Shown here one piece after another: positions 47,098 through 56,759 of a stretch of DNA of 64,000 nucleotides (position 1 is the stretch's first letter; every line of letters begins with the position of its first letter). A program made the translations under genes and the position numbers. Source of the DNA: Mycobacterium sp. 1274761.0 (lineage in GTDB: Bacteria; Actinomycetota; Actinomycetes; Mycobacteriales; Mycobacteriaceae). Location: positions 186,001 through 250,000 of the forward strand of contig NZ_LZMC01000062.1 of assembly GCF_001668615.1 (NCBI RefSeq). Direction: 5' to 3'. A model generated the notes under the pieces. The model was not told the DNA's origin and made no database searches. It worked only from the letters and a program-made list of their open reading frames with translations.

Positions 47098-48525
47098 CTA
47101 CGGGCTCAGGGTGGGCATCGTCTTGATGCCGAATTCCCGTTTGAGCACCGTGCGTGCTGCGTAATAACCGGCCATGCCGTGCACCCCGCCGCCGGGCGGC
47201 GCGGCGGACGAGCAGATGTAGGCCTTGGGGATTGGGGTGGTCCACGGATCCAGCCGCGGCGTCGGACCTGCCAATGCGCTGACCATGTTGTTGCCGCCGA
47301 CGCCGATATCGCCCCCGATGAGATTCGCGTTGTGGTCGGCCAGCCGCGATGCCGGCACGCTGCGCACTGCGACGACAAGGTCGCGAAATCCCGGCGCGAA
47401 CCGCTCGAAGATCTCGGCCACCACGTCGGCCTGGTCCCGCGAAGACCCATGCGGCACATGCACATACGTCCACAGTGGGCGGCGGCCAGCGTCGTCGATG
47501 CGGGACGGATCGGCCAGATGCGGCAATGCCGCCAACACCATCGGCCACTCGGCGTGCCGGCCCGCGGCGATCTCGGCCTCGGCCAGCGCCATCTGCGCCC
47601 GGCTGCCGCCCAGGTGCAGGGTCGGCGACTGTGCCAGCCGCTGGTCGCTCCACGGGATTTCACCCGACAGCACGAAGTCGACCTTCGCCACACCGGGCCC
47701 GTACCGGTAGCGTTGCAAGGCTTTTGCGTAGGCCGATGGCACGCCGTTGCGATAGATGTCCAGCAGCGCGGTCGGAGCTGTGTCGTAGATCGCCACACCG
47801 TCCGGCGGCGCGATCACGGGTTCACCCAGCACCAATTCACCGCCGTGGGCGGAAAGGTCGGCGAGCAGCGCGTCGGGGATGGCCTGCGAGCCGCCGACCG
47901 GAATCGGCCAGCCCACCGCATGAGCAAGTGTGCCGAGCATCAGGCCCGCCCCGCTGGACACCAGCGACGGCATCTTCGAGATCGTATGTGCGGCAACGCC
48001 AGTGAACAGAGCGCGAGCATCCTCACCCTTCAATGCACTCCACAGCGGGCTGCCTTGTGCGAGCAGCCGCGGACCCACCTTGATCGCCGCGGACAGCGGT
48101 GGCACCGAACGTTTGTCGCCGAGGATCAACCGCACCACGTCCTCGGCGTCGTCGACCAGCGGGCCCAACAGCCGCCGCCACGACGTGCCGTGTTCGAGCT
48201 CGGCGCAGGTGCGCCCGATATCGCGGTAACCGATCGCGGCGGGACGGTCGGTCAGCGGGCTGGCGTAGGAGATCTCCGGCACGGCCAGCCGGACACCGCG
48301 GGAGGGCAGGTCGAAGGCGGCGAAGAACGGCGAGGCGAGCGCCAGCGGATGCACCGCCGAGCAGATGTCGTGCCTGACGCCGGGATAGTCCGGGTCGGGC
48401 AGGGTCCGGGCGCCGCCGCCTGCAGTCGGTTGACCTTCGATGACGCGCACCGCTAGGCCCGCCCGGGCACAGATCACGGCGGCGGCGAGGCCGTTGGGTC
48501 CACTGCCGACAACGGTCACGTCCAT
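47098..48525 (-). CDS. Phytoene-desaturase-like FAD oxidoreductase (Rv2997 orthologue)
   Basis: 475 residues. The start MDVTVVGSGPNGLAAAVICARAG has the FAD GxGxxG motif, followed by GGGARTLPDPDYPGVRHDIC. The C-terminus has GGDIGVGGNNMVSALAGPTPRL and a typical GMAGYYAAR ending. It belongs to the CrtI-like amine-oxidase/retinol-saturase-type group. In M. tuberculosis the same gene stands next to serA without a carotenoid cluster, so it is probably backbone and not part of the crt operon, even though it adjoins it. The substrate is unknown. Divergent from serA by about 31 bp. Confidence 0.85.
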   Translation of the reverse strand: MDVTVVGSGPNGLAAAVICARAGLAVRVIEGQPTAGGGARTLPDPDYPGVRHDICSAVHPLALASPFFAAFDLPSRGVRLAVPEISYASPLTDRPAAIGYRDIGRTCAELEHGTSWRRLLGPLVDDAEDVVRLILGDKRSVPPLSAAIKVGPRLLAQGSPLWSALKGEDARALFTGVAAHTISKMPSLVSSGAGLMLGTLAHAVGWPIPVGGSQAIPDALLADLSAHGGELVLGEPVIAPPDGVAIYDTAPTALLDIYRNGVPSAYAKALQRYRYGPGVAKVDFVLSGEIPWSDQRLAQSPTLHLGGSRAQMALAEAEIAAGRHAEWPMVLAALPHLADPSRIDDAGRRPLWTYVHVPHGSSRDQADVVAEIFERFAPGFRDLVVAVRSVPASRLADHNANLIGGDIGVGGNNMVSALAGPTPRLDPWTTPIPKAYICSSAAPPGGGVHGMAGYYAARTVLKREFGIKTMPTLSP

Positions 48526-48544
48526 TCCTGATATTCAAGCCCAT

Positions 48545-48557
48545 TAGTCTGGCCGGG
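48545..48557 (+). promoter_or_regulatory. -10 element TAGTCT before serA (leaderless start)
   Basis: TAGTCT at 48545-48550 ends 6 bp before the serA GTG. Confidence 0.5.
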
Positions 48558-50176
48558 TGAGCCTTCCCGTCGTACTCATTGCCGACAAACTGGCCGAATC
48601 GACCGTCGCCGCGCTGGGGGACCAGGTAGAGGTCCGCTGGGTGGACGGCCCCGACCGCGAAAAACTACTGGCCGCCGTGCCCGAGGCCGACGCGCTGCTG
48701 GTCCGGTCGGCGACCACCGTCGACGCCGAGGTGCTGGCCGCCGCGCCCAAGCTGAAGATCGTCGCGCGGGCCGGTGTGGGCCTCGACAACGTCGACGTCG
48801 ACGCTGCCACCGCCCGCGGCGTGCTCGTGGTCAACGCGCCGACGTCGAACATTCACAGTGCCGCCGAACACGCGCTGGCACTGATGCTGGCGGCGGCGCG
48901 CCAGATCCCCGCCGCCGATGCCTCGCTGCGTGAACACACCTGGAAGCGGTCGTCGTTCTCCGGCACCGAGATCTACGGCAAGACGGTCGGCGTGGTCGGC
49001 CTCGGCCGGATCGGTCAGTTGGTCGCGCAGCGGCTCGCGGCGTTCGGCACGCACGTCGTGGCCTACGACCCTTATGTGTCGACGGCGCGCGCCGCACAGC
49101 TCGGCATCGAGCTGCTGACCCTCGATGAGTTGCTCTCGCGGTCCGATTTCATTTCCGTGCACCTGCCGAAGACACCCGAGACCGCCGGGCTGATCGGCAA
49201 AGAGGCATTGGCCAAGACGAAGCCGGGCGTCATCATCGTCAACGCCGCCCGCGGTGGATTGGTCGATGAGGAGGCGCTCGCTGAGGCGGTCGCCAGTGGT
49301 CATGTGCGGGCCGCCGGCCTCGACGTGTTCGCCACCGAGCCGACGACCGAGAGTCCGCTGTTCGAGCTCCCGCAGGTGGTGGTCACGCCACACCTCGGCG
49401 CATCGACCGCCGAGGCGCAGGACCGCGCGGGCACCGATGTCGCTGCGAGCGTCAAACTGGCGCTGGCAGGCGAGTTCGTGCCGGACGCGGTGAACGTCGG
49501 CGGCGGTGTCGTCGGCGAGGAAGTCGCGCCGTGGCTGGATCTGGTGCGCAAACTCGGCCTGCTGATCGGTGTGCTGTCGGCCGAGCTACCGGTGTCGTTG
49601 TCGGTTCAGGTGCGCGGTGAGCTGGCCGCCGAAGAGGTTGAGGTGCTGCGACTTTCGGCGCTTCGCGGGCTGTTCTCGTCGGTGATCGAGCCGCTCAGCG
49701 ACGGCGGCTCTGCAGGCTCCGCGCCGCAGGTCACCTTCGTCAACGCGCCCGCACTCGCCGCCGAGCGCGGTGTCGACGCGTCGATCAGCACCGCCCCCGA
49801 AAGTCCCAATCACCGCAGCGTCGTCGATGTCCGGGCAGTGTGCTCCGACGGCGGCGTCGCCAATGTAGCGGGCACCTTGTCGGGTCCGCAGCAGGTCGAG
49901 AAGATCGTGCAGATCAACGGCCGCAACTTCGACCTGCGCGCGGAGGGCATCAACCTGATCATCAATTACGCCGACCAACCGGGCACGCTCGGCAAGATCG
50001 GCACGCTGCTGGGCTCGGCCGGCGTCAACATCCACGCCGCGCAGCTCAGCGAGGACGCCGAAGGGAAGAGTGCGACGATCTTGCTGCGCATAGACCGCGA
50101 CGTGCCGGAGGAGCTTCGGTCTGAGATCGCGGACGCCGTCGGCGCCAATCTGCTGGAAGTGGTGGACTTGTCGTGA
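48557..50176 (+). CDS. serA: D-3-phosphoglycerate dehydrogenase
   Basis: 539 residues, the long mycobacterial type. Substrate- and NAD-binding domains show [15 protein letters not shown] (about 147-161), the catalytic [28 protein letters not shown] and HLGAST. An allosteric substrate-binding (ASB) domain (about 320-450) and a C-terminal ACT domain ([18 protein letters not shown], about 463) follow. It makes 3-phosphohydroxypyruvate for serine synthesis, with serine feedback through ACT. The ASB domain carries a Gly/Ser-rich loop ([10 protein letters not shown]). leuB overlaps its stop (GTGA). Orthologous to Rv2996c. Confidence 0.95.
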   Translation: MSLPVVLIADKLAESTVAALGDQVEVRWVDGPDREKLLAAVPEADALLVRSATTVDAEVLAAAPKLKIVARAGVGLDNVDVDAATARGVLVVNAPTSNIHSAAEHALALMLAAARQIPAADASLREHTWKRSSFSGTEIYGKTVGVVGLGRIGQLVAQRLAAFGTHVVAYDPYVSTARAAQLGIELLTLDELLSRSDFISVHLPKTPETAGLIGKEALAKTKPGVIIVNAARGGLVDEEALAEAVASGHVRAAGLDVFATEPTTESPLFELPQVVVTPHLGASTAEAQDRAGTDVAASVKLALAGEFVPDAVNVGGGVVGEEVAPWLDLVRKLGLLIGVLSAELPVSLSVQVRGELAAEEVEVLRLSALRGLFSSVIEPLSDGGSAGSAPQVTFVNAPALAAERGVDASISTAPESPNHRSVVDVRAVCSDGGVANVAGTLSGPQQVEKIVQINGRNFDLRAEGINLIINYADQPGTLGKIGTLLGSAGVNIHAAQLSEDAEGKSATILLRIDRDVPEELRSEIADAVGANLLEVVDLS

Positions 50177-51183
50177 AATTGGCGGTCATTGCCGGCGACG
50201 GTATCGGCCCCGAGGTCATCGGCGAAGCGCTCAGGGTGCTCGACGTGGTGCGACCGGGTGTCGACAAGACGGAGTACGACCTCGGCGCACGGCGATACCA
50301 CGCGACGGGGGAGACGCTGCCCGATGGTGTCGTCGACGAGCTCAAGGGTCACGACGCCATCCTGCTGGGTGCCATCGGCGACCCCTCGGTGCCGAGCGGT
50401 GTGCTCGAGCGCGGCTTGTTGCTGACGCTGCGCTTTCAACTCGATCATCACGTCAATCTCCGCCCGTCGCGGCTGTATCCGGGTATCGCCAGCCCGCTGG
50501 CCGGTGACCCGCCGATCGATTTCGTCGTGGTCCGGGAGGGCACCGAAGGTCCGTACACCGGCACCGGCGGCGTCATCCGCGTCGGCACACCGCACGAAGT
50601 GGCCACCGAGGTGAGCCTCAACACCGCATTCGGCGTCGAGCGCGTCGTGCGCTACGCCTTCGCGCTAGCCGCGGAGCGGCGCAAGCATCTGACGTTGGTG
50701 CACAAGACCAACGTGCTGTCGTATGCCGGAAAGCTGTGGTCGCGGGTGGTCGAGCAGGTGGGCCGCGACCACCCCGACGTCGAGGTCACCTACCAGCACA
50801 TCGACGCGGCCACCATCCACATGGTGACCGACCCCGGTCGGTTCGACGTCATCGTCACCGACAACCTGTTCGGCGACATCATCACCGATCTCGCGGCAGC
50901 GGTGTCCGGTGGTATCGGGCTGGCTGCGAGCGGCAATATCGATGCGACAGGGGCGAATCCGTCGATGTTCGAACCAGTGCACGGTAGCGCGCCCGACATC
51001 GCGGGTCAGGGCATCGCCGACCCGACCGCGGCCATCATGTCGGTGGCGCTGTTGTTGTCTCATGTCGGCGACGCCGACGCCGCTGCGCGTGTGGACAAAG
51101 CCGTCGAGCAACACCTGGCTACCCGTGGGGACGCGAAGCTGGCCACCAGTGAGGTCGGCGAGCGGATCATCGCGAGCCTGTAG
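50173..51183 (+). CDS. leuB: 3-isopropylmalate dehydrogenase
   Basis: 336 residues, the short mycobacterial type. [21 protein letters not shown] at the start, then [41 protein letters not shown], and the Mg-binding [21 protein letters not shown] with [15 protein letters not shown]. It oxidises and decarboxylates 3-isopropylmalate to the leucine precursor. The GTG overlaps the serA stop, so serine and leucine genes are coupled here. leuCD are about 6 kb further on. Orthologous to Rv2995c. Confidence 0.96.
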   Translation: MKLAVIAGDGIGPEVIGEALRVLDVVRPGVDKTEYDLGARRYHATGETLPDGVVDELKGHDAILLGAIGDPSVPSGVLERGLLLTLRFQLDHHVNLRPSRLYPGIASPLAGDPPIDFVVVREGTEGPYTGTGGVIRVGTPHEVATEVSLNTAFGVERVVRYAFALAAERRKHLTLVHKTNVLSYAGKLWSRVVEQVGRDHPDVEVTYQHIDAATIHMVTDPGRFDVIVTDNLFGDIITDLAAAVSGGIGLAASGNIDATGANPSMFEPVHGSAPDIAGQGIADPTAAIMSVALLLSHVGDADAAARVDKAVEQHLATRGDAKLATSEVGERIIASL

Positions 51184-51204
51184 TCTGCCGGCGATCGGCG
51201 TCGT

Positions 51205-51523
51205 CTAACCCTTGGCGCGTTGCTGAACTTCCTTGATCGCAGCCCAATTGACCTGCGGTCGCGCGAGACTGCGTCTGTCGAGGTACTTGGGCCGATCTGC
51301 GGCATCGCATGATGAAATCCACAAAGGCCAGCTTCGACGGCGGCTGAAAGCTTTCGCTGCGGAAGATCCATGTCCCATCGTTGTCGACGAGCGCCCCCTT
51401 TATCGAGAGCATCTGCAGCCTCCACAGCTTCTCGTCATGCGAGTGGCACATCAGGTTGACCGGTCCCTCGACGGCTCGCAACATGTCGGGCAACGGCGCC
51501 GGCAGCTGACCCGACGTCGACAC
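51205..51523 (-). pseudogene. Frameshifted remnant of a small protein gene
   Basis: From a GTG at 51523 one frame reads MLRAVEGPVNLMCHSHDEK, ALVDNDGTWIFRSESFQPPS and LAFVDFI. The adjacent frame then continues with a well-formed end, DRPKYLDRRSLARP then QVNWAAIKEVQQRAKG and a stop at 51205. The join needs one extra base near 51305-51312. I do not recognise the family. The unshifted frame runs on into basic low-quality sequence, which supports inactivation or a sequencing error. It fills the gap between leuB and the DUF4333 gene. Confidence 0.6.
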
Positions 51524-51597
51524 GGTGTGGAGCTTACGACGGCGAGGGCCCGCTGATCCGCGGATTCGCACCCGTGATGCGAAGCATCGCAATGGGC

Positions 51598-51915
51598 CTA
51601 CTGCGGTTTGTCGTCGACCTTCAGATCGAATTTGACGTCGGTGCCCTCGACCTTGGTCACGTTCACGTTGACGCCGTAGGTCTCGCCGCCGTCGTGGAGC
51701 ATGCAGCGTGTCGTCGCCCCGACTTCGCCCTTCAGGTCGTCGGGACACTTGACCGACTCCGGCGTGTGACCGACCTGCTTCTCGAGTTGGGCCGAAATCT
51801 CTTCAGCCAGTTCTTCCTTGTCGACAGACGGGCCTACCGATGCGGAGAACGAACATGCCGCCACGGTGGTTAACGCCGCAGCGACCCCCACCACCGGTCC
51901 GATAACTCGCCGCAT
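51598..51915 (-). CDS. DUF4333 lipoprotein
   Basis: 105 residues. The signal segment (IGPVVGVAAALTTVAACS) ends in a lipobox-like VAAC (Cys about 21). The mature part matches the DUF4333 domain: VDKEELAEEISAQLEKQVGHT, then SVKCPDDLKGEVGATTRCMLHD with two conserved Cys that may form a disulfide, and a terminal beta strand VKFDLKVDD. It is a small surface-anchored protein, common and multi-copy in mycobacteria, with unknown function. It is a single gene just downstream of the MFS gene on the same strand. Confidence 0.82.
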   Translation of the reverse strand: MRRVIGPVVGVAAALTTVAACSFSASVGPSVDKEELAEEISAQLEKQVGHTPESVKCPDDLKGEVGATTRCMLHDGGETYGVNVNVTKVEGTDVKFDLKVDDKPQ

Positions 51916-51992
51916 CTCCAGCCTCCTACAGATGTGCTGCTGCGCAGCAACTGTGGCACATACGCCCGTTGTGTCGGCGATTTGGGGCGGGT

Positions 51993-53192
51993 TTACGGGT
52001 GCGGGCTGAGCAACGGGTCGGCCTCAACGGGAACCAGCGGTATCGCGAGCAAGGGCAAGATCGCGCACACCGCGAACGCGGCCGCATAGCCCGCGGCTCC
52101 GATCAGCGCGCCGAACAAAGGCGGTACGACGCCTGCGGTGAAGAGCTGGCTGGTGTTCTGCGTGCCGAGCGCGCGCCCGCTCCAGAACGGGCCGGCGATC
52201 TCGGCGATCGCGGTGAACGCTAATCCGTTGTCCGACACTGTGATTACCGAGGCGGCGATCACCATCACCACGCTCGCCGGTGAATCGACCCAGTCGGTCA
52301 ATGCCAGCAGACCCATCGACACGGCGGCGGCAAGGGCGATGGTGCGGATCGGGCGCAAGCGAGAGCTCACGATGTCCGACCAGCGGCCTGCCGCGATACG
52401 ACCTGCGGCACCGAGCACTTGTGCCAGCGCCACCAGAAGCCCCGCCGATGCCGCCGACCATCGGCGCTCGGTCATCAACCACACGAGCGTGAACGTCCAC
52501 ACCACCACCTGCGGCGCTACTAGGAGCATCGAAACTGCGTGGATGCGCCAGAGCGTTCCCGTGCCGCGATAGGGGTTGGCGAGATCGTCACGGGCGGCCT
52601 CGGCGCGCGGCGGACGTGGCGGATCCATAACGGCCAGCGCACATACCACGGCTGACACTGTGCACACCACGGCAGGGAAGAGCAGCGCCGCCGAGACGCC
52701 GTAATTCTGGGCCAGTTGCGGAATCACCAACGCACCCAAGCCAACTCCCAACGGCTGGGCCGTCTGCCGGATGCCCATGACGAGACCGCGTTGATCCGGA
52801 GGGAACCAACCGACAACCAGCCGCCCGCTCGCCGTGTTGCTGCTGGCCGCCGCCATCCCGCCGAGCAACAGAAACGCACCGACTGCCACCAACGAGTGCA
52901 CCGACGCCGCTGCGAACGCCGCGGAGGCCGTGAGCGCCGATCCCGCCGCCAGCACGATGCGCTCGCCGAGCCGGTCGACGACATAGCCCCACGCGATGAG
53001 GGTGAACACCATGCCGAAACCCGGCAGGGACGACATCAGGCCCGCCTGCGCCAGGTCGAGCCCGCGCTCGGTGTGCAGCGTCGGAATAAGGAACGCCGCA
53101 CCGTTGATGAACACGTTGGCGAACATCGTCGACGTCAGCGCGATCGCGAGCATCCACCACCGCCGGGCGCTCCCGATGCTGTCCGTCGCCAT
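51993..53192 (-). CDS. MFS transporter (Rv2994 orthologue)
   Basis: 399 residues from the ATG at 53192 (MATDSIGSARRWWML), with 12 predicted membrane segments. The first helices read MLAIALTSTMFANVFINGAAFLIP, with AWGYVVDRLGERIVL as motif A and GWFPPDQRGLVMGIRQTAQPLG in helix 5. The pattern is that of the NarK/oxalate-formate-like MFS branch. The substrate is unknown. Orthologous in position to Rv2994. The open frame extends beyond 53192 without hydrophobic content. Confidence 0.88.
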   Translation of the reverse strand: MATDSIGSARRWWMLAIALTSTMFANVFINGAAFLIPTLHTERGLDLAQAGLMSSLPGFGMVFTLIAWGYVVDRLGERIVLAAGSALTASAAFAAASVHSLVAVGAFLLLGGMAAASSNTASGRLVVGWFPPDQRGLVMGIRQTAQPLGVGLGALVIPQLAQNYGVSAALLFPAVVCTVSAVVCALAVMDPPRPPRAEAARDDLANPYRGTGTLWRIHAVSMLLVAPQVVVWTFTLVWLMTERRWSAASAGLLVALAQVLGAAGRIAAGRWSDIVSSRLRPIRTIALAAAVSMGLLALTDWVDSPASVVMVIAASVITVSDNGLAFTAIAEIAGPFWSGRALGTQNTSQLFTAGVVPPLFGALIGAAGYAAAFAVCAILPLLAIPLVPVEADPLLSPHP

Positions 53193-53295
53193 GCGGCCAT
53201 CCTCGCACAGCCGTCTCAATATATTGAATTGCCTTCCCGTATCCTGAGACATCGCGACGAAAGGAGTGGCTGCCGACGGCCCCGGACCCGACCAC

Positions 53296-53308
53296 TAGGC
53301 TGGGGCGA
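53296..53308 (+). promoter_or_regulatory. -10 element TAGGCT before the FAH gene (leaderless start)
   Basis: TAGGCT at 53296-53301 ends 6 bp before the ATG at 53308. Confidence 0.5.
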
Positions 53309-54123
53309 TGCGTCTAGGCCGAATCGCCAGCCCCGACGGAGTCGCCTTCGTCAGCATCGAGGGCTCACCCGACGACCCCGCCGCCATCGCCAAAGAGATC
53401 GCCGAGCATCCGTTCGGCAACCCCACCTTCACCGGACGGCAGTGGCCGCTGGCCGACATCCGGTTGCTCGCGCCGATTCTGGCCAGCAAGGTGGTGTGCA
53501 TCGGCAAGAACTACGCCGCTCACATCGCCGAGATGGACGCGCACGGGAGGAGCAATACAGAGGTCGGCGCCGGCGAGTTTTCCGAACCGATCATCTTTAT
53601 GAAGCCGAACACCGCGATCATCGGACCCCACACGCCGATCCAGCTCCCGGTAGACGCCGACCCGGTGCATTTCGAGGGCGAGTTGGCCGCCGTCATCGGA
53701 AGGCCGTGCAAGGACGTACCTGCGGCGCGCGTGCCCGAGAACATCCTCGGCTACACCATCGCCAACGATGTATCGGCGCGCGATCAGCAGAAGAAAGACG
53801 GCCAATGGACACGTGCAAAAGGCCATGACACGTTCTGCCCAGTAGGTCCCTGGATCGTCACCGACGTCGACCCGGCCGATCTGGCCATCCGCACCGAAGT
53901 CAACGGCGAGGTGAAGCAGGACAGTCGAACGTCGAACATGATCCACGACATCGGCGCCATCGTGGAATGGATCTCCGCGGTGATGACCCTGCTGCCCGGC
54001 GACCTCATCTTGACGGGCACACCTGAGGGCGTCGGTCCGATCGAGAACGGTGACACCGTCAGCATCACCGTCGAGGGCATCGGCACACTCACCAATCCGG
54101 TTGTGCGCAAAGGAAAACGATGA
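53308..54123 (+). CDS. Fumarylacetoacetate hydrolase family protein (Rv2993c orthologue)
   Basis: 271 residues. The FAH domain is clear: [15 protein letters not shown] (about 63-77), [11 protein letters not shown], the metal-binding [12 protein letters not shown] (Glu residues, about 124), [13 protein letters not shown] and the C-terminal [19 protein letters not shown]. Family members hydrolyse or isomerise C-C bonds of oxo-dicarboxylates, often in aromatic breakdown, and some are oxaloacetate decarboxylases. The exact substrate is open. Its stop overlaps the gltX ATG by 4 bp, so it is the first gene of a FAH-gltX operon, as in M. tuberculosis. Confidence 0.9.
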   Translation: MRLGRIASPDGVAFVSIEGSPDDPAAIAKEIAEHPFGNPTFTGRQWPLADIRLLAPILASKVVCIGKNYAAHIAEMDAHGRSNTEVGAGEFSEPIIFMKPNTAIIGPHTPIQLPVDADPVHFEGELAAVIGRPCKDVPAARVPENILGYTIANDVSARDQQKKDGQWTRAKGHDTFCPVGPWIVTDVDPADLAIRTEVNGEVKQDSRTSNMIHDIGAIVEWISAVMTLLPGDLILTGTPEGVGPIENGDTVSITVEGIGTLTNPVVRKGKR

Positions 54124-55604
54124 CTGCTGCCGATCGCGTACGAGTTCGGTTCTGCCCGTCGCCGACCGGCACGCCGCACGTCGGGTTGATTCGCACCGCA
54201 CTGTTCAACTGGGCCTACGCTCGCCACACCGGCGGCGATTTCGTGTTCCGGCTCGAGGACACCGACGCCGAACGTGACAGCGAGGAAAGCTATCTCGCGC
54301 TGCTGGACGCGCTGAGCTGGCTGGGCCTCAACTACGACGAGGGCCCCGAGGTCGGCGGACCCTATGCCCCCTACCGGCAGTCCGAACGCCGCGACATCTA
54401 CCGCGATGTGGTGGAACGACTGGTGGCTGCGGGCGAGGTTTATGAAGCGTATTCCACGCCCGAGGAGGTCGAGGCGCGGCACGTCGCCGCAGGCCGAAAT
54501 CCGAAGTTGGGTTACGACAATTTCGATCGCGACCTGACCGAGGAGCAGCGGGGGGCGTATCGGCAGGAGGGCCGCAGGCCGGTGCTGCGGCTGCGTATGC
54601 CCGACGAACCGATCACGTGGAATGACCTCGTGCGCGGCGAAACGACGTTCGCGCCCGGCTCCGTGCCGGATTATGCGCTGACGCGCGCAAGCGGAGACCC
54701 GTTGTACACCTTGGTCAATCCGGTCGACGACGCGCTGATGAACATCTCTCACGTGCTGCGCGGGGATGACCTGTTGTCATCCACGCCGCGGCAAATCGCG
54801 CTGTACCGCGCGCTGATCCGTATCGGGGTCACCGATCGCGTTCCGCAGTTCGGGCACCTGCCCGCCGTGCTCGGCGAGGGCACCAAGAAGCTCTCCAAAC
54901 GCGATCCACAGTCCAATCTGTTCTTGCACCGCGACCGCGGATTCATCCCGGAGGGGCTGCTGAATTATCTGGCGCTGTTGGGCTGGTCGATCGCCGACGA
55001 CCGTGATGTCTTCAGCCTCGATGAGATGGTCGCGGCATTCGATGTGGTCAACGTGAACTCCAACCCGGCGCGATTCGACCAGAAGAAGGCCGATGCGCTC
55101 AACGCCGATCACATCCGGCTTCTCACCGAGGAGGACTTCACTGCTCGGCTGCGGGCGTATTTCGACACGCACGGGTATGACACCACGCTTGACGATCGAC
55201 AGTTCGCCGACGCCGCGCGCTTGGTGCAGACGCGCATCGTCGTGTTGGCCGATGCGTGGGACCTGCTCCAATTCCTCAACGACGAGGAGTTCGCGCTCGA
55301 CGAGAAGGCGGCAGGCAAAGAACTCACCGGCGATGCGGTAGCGGTGCTCGACGCCGCGCTCACCGCGCTTGCGGATATCAACGAATGGCGGACCGACACC
55401 ATAGAAGCGGCGCTCAAGACGGCGCTGTTGGAGGAACTGGCGCTCAAGCCGCGCAAGGCGTTCGGGCCCATCCGGGTGGCCGCGACCGGAGCGACGGTTA
55501 GCCCGCCGCTGTTCGAGTCGCTGGAGCTGCTCGGCCGAGACCGCAGCCTGCAGCGGCTGAGCGCAGGCCGCGACCATGCCGCCGCGGCTGCGACCGGCGC
55601 GTGA
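54120..55604 (+). CDS. gltX: Glutamyl-tRNA synthetase
   Basis: 494 residues, class I. The HIGH motif appears as [20 protein letters not shown] (about 13-32) and the KMSKS loop as [14 protein letters not shown] (about 254). [23 protein letters not shown] follows the catalytic domain, and the C-terminal helical anticodon-binding part ends the protein. With GatCAB present and no GlnRS in mycobacteria, it is expected to be non-discriminating and to charge both tRNA-Glu and tRNA-Gln; both tRNA genes follow it. Orthologous to Rv2992c. Confidence 0.96.
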   Translation: MTAADRVRVRFCPSPTGTPHVGLIRTALFNWAYARHTGGDFVFRLEDTDAERDSEESYLALLDALSWLGLNYDEGPEVGGPYAPYRQSERRDIYRDVVERLVAAGEVYEAYSTPEEVEARHVAAGRNPKLGYDNFDRDLTEEQRGAYRQEGRRPVLRLRMPDEPITWNDLVRGETTFAPGSVPDYALTRASGDPLYTLVNPVDDALMNISHVLRGDDLLSSTPRQIALYRALIRIGVTDRVPQFGHLPAVLGEGTKKLSKRDPQSNLFLHRDRGFIPEGLLNYLALLGWSIADDRDVFSLDEMVAAFDVVNVNSNPARFDQKKADALNADHIRLLTEEDFTARLRAYFDTHGYDTTLDDRQFADAARLVQTRIVVLADAWDLLQFLNDEEFALDEKAAGKELTGDAVAVLDAALTALADINEWRTDTIEAALKTALLEELALKPRKAFGPIRVAATGATVSPPLFESLELLGRDRSLQRLSAGRDHAAAAATGA

Positions 55605-55721
55605 CAGGCACCGGTGAAATCTTTGGTAATCTGCACGTCGGCCCGGCAAGACAGGCGAGATGTTCTTCAACGCCTTGTCTGGTCTGTAAATAGCCTGTGA
55701 CCAGCGGTTACAGGCGGCCAA

Positions 55722-55793
55722 TGGGGTATGGTGTAATTGGCAACACAGCTGATTCTGGTTCAGCCATTCTAGGTTCGAGTCCTGGTACCCCAG
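55722..55793 (+). tRNA. tRNA-Gln (anticodon CUG)
   Basis: 72 bases. Acceptor arms TGGGGTA and TACCCCA pair; the anticodon stem GCTGA/TCAGC encloses TTCTGGT, giving anticodon CUG; the T loop is GGTTCGAGTCC. No CCA is encoded. It lies about 120 bp after gltX. Confidence 0.95.
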
Positions 55794-55830
55794 CTGCACT
55801 AACGATTAGGGTCGGCCTCGGCACCTGAGC

Positions 55831-55836
55831 TATGCT
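55831..55836 (+). promoter_or_regulatory. -10 element TATGCT before tRNA-Glu
   Basis: TATGCT lies 18 bp upstream of the mature tRNA-Glu 5' end, the usual distance for a tRNA promoter with a short leader. The two tRNAs may also be co-transcribed. Confidence 0.4.
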
Positions 55837-55854
55837 GGCCCATCGGAAGTTCTA

Positions 55855-55927
55855 GCCCCCGTCGTCTAGCGGCCTAGGACGCCGCCCTCTCACGGCGGTA
55901 GCGTGGGTTCGAATCCCATCGGGGGTA
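55855..55927 (+). tRNA. tRNA-Glu (anticodon CUC)
   Basis: 73 bases. The acceptor GCCCCCG pairs with CGGGGGT (one G-U); the anticodon stem CCGCC/GGCGG encloses CTCTCAC, giving anticodon CUC; the T arm is GTGGGTTCGAATCCCAT. No CCA is encoded. Confidence 0.95.
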
Positions 55928-56018
55928 CAACCCAGTGCCTCTTCTTCAGCGAATCTGCTCACAAATCGTGTTTCTGCGCCGTTCTGCGATCTGACCGCAG
56001 TTTCGGCGCGCCGCGACG

Positions 56019-56720
56019 TCAGAGGCGGCGCGTCAAAGCGTCCGCGGCGGCCACCAGATCCGCGGCCCATCGTGCCCCCGGCCGGCGGCCGATTCGGTCG
56101 ATCGGTCCCGAGACGGACACCGCCGCGATCACCTGGCCGCGCCCGTCGCGCACAGGCGCCGAAACACTCGCCACCCCGGGTTCGCGTTCGGCAACGCTTT
56201 GCGCCCAGCCGCGCTTGCGTACCTCTGCCAACGTGCGGTCGGTGAACTTGGCCGACGGCAGTACCGACTGCTGTGTCGCGGCGTCGCTGTAGGCCAGCAG
56301 GATCTTGGCGCCCGAACCGGCAGTCATCGGCAGATGGGCGCCGACGGGAACGGTATCCCGCAGTCCCGCAGGCGGTTCCAAAGCAGCCACACAGACACGA
56401 GAGGTGCCTTCGCGACGGTAGAGCTGCACGCTCTCGCCGGTGATCTCACGCAGCCTGGGCAAGACCACCGCACCTGCGGCTACCAACGGATCGTTGACGT
56501 GGCCCGCCAATTCCACCAGTGCGGGGCCCAATCGCCACCGGCCCTCGGGGTCGCGGGCGAGCAGCCGGTACACCTCCAAGCCCGCGGCCAGCCGGTGCGC
56601 GGTGGCGCGGGGCAGACCCGTGCGCTCACACAGTTCCGCCAGGCCGCAGGGCGACTCCGCGATTGCGTGCAGCAGCCCCACCGCTTTGTCCAGCACGCCA
56701 ATGCCGCTATCCTGTCTCAC
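56019..56720 (-). CDS. IclR-family transcriptional regulator divergent from leuCD (Rv2989 orthologue)
   Basis: 233 residues. The N-terminal winged helix shows [22 protein letters not shown] and [19 protein letters not shown] (about 8-50). The C-terminal IclR effector domain follows, with [19 protein letters not shown] (about 125) and [21 protein letters not shown] (about 190). In Corynebacterium glutamicum the IclR regulator LtbR lies next to leuCD and controls leucine genes, and this gene has the same place and orientation. A perfect inverted repeat in the 39-bp divergent gap is the probable site. GTG start at 56720. Confidence 0.9.
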   Translation of the reverse strand: MRQDSGIGVLDKAVGLLHAIAESPCGLAELCERTGLPRATAHRLAAGLEVYRLLARDPEGRWRLGPALVELAGHVNDPLVAAGAVVLPRLREITGESVQLYRREGTSRVCVAALEPPAGLRDTVPVGAHLPMTAGSGAKILLAYSDAATQQSVLPSAKFTDRTLAEVRKRGWAQSVAEREPGVASVSAPVRDGRGQVIAAVSVSGPIDRIGRRPGARWAADLVAAADALTRRL

Positions 56721-56750
56721 AAGGAGATACTATCGTTCCAGATTGTGAGA
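56715..56750. promoter_or_regulatory. Divergent IclR/leuC operator-promoter
   Basis: TCTCACAA (56715-56722) and TTGTGAGA (56743-56750) form a perfect 8-bp inverted repeat, with TACTAT at 56728-56733 between them as a possible -10. The left arm overlaps the regulator GTG and the right arm ends 9 bp before leuC. Confidence 0.6.
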
Positions 56751-56759
56751 TGGTCAAGT

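Noticed and set aside
47098..48525. Treating the CrtI-like oxidoreductase as part of the crt operon
   Set aside because: It lies on the far side of the crtE operator, and its orthologue Rv2997 occurs next to serA in species without crt genes at this locus.
51167..51748. 193-codon minus-strand frame as an intact gene
   Set aside because: Only the middle is protein-like; its N-terminal part is antisense to the DUF4333 gene and its C-terminal part is out of frame with the conserved ending.
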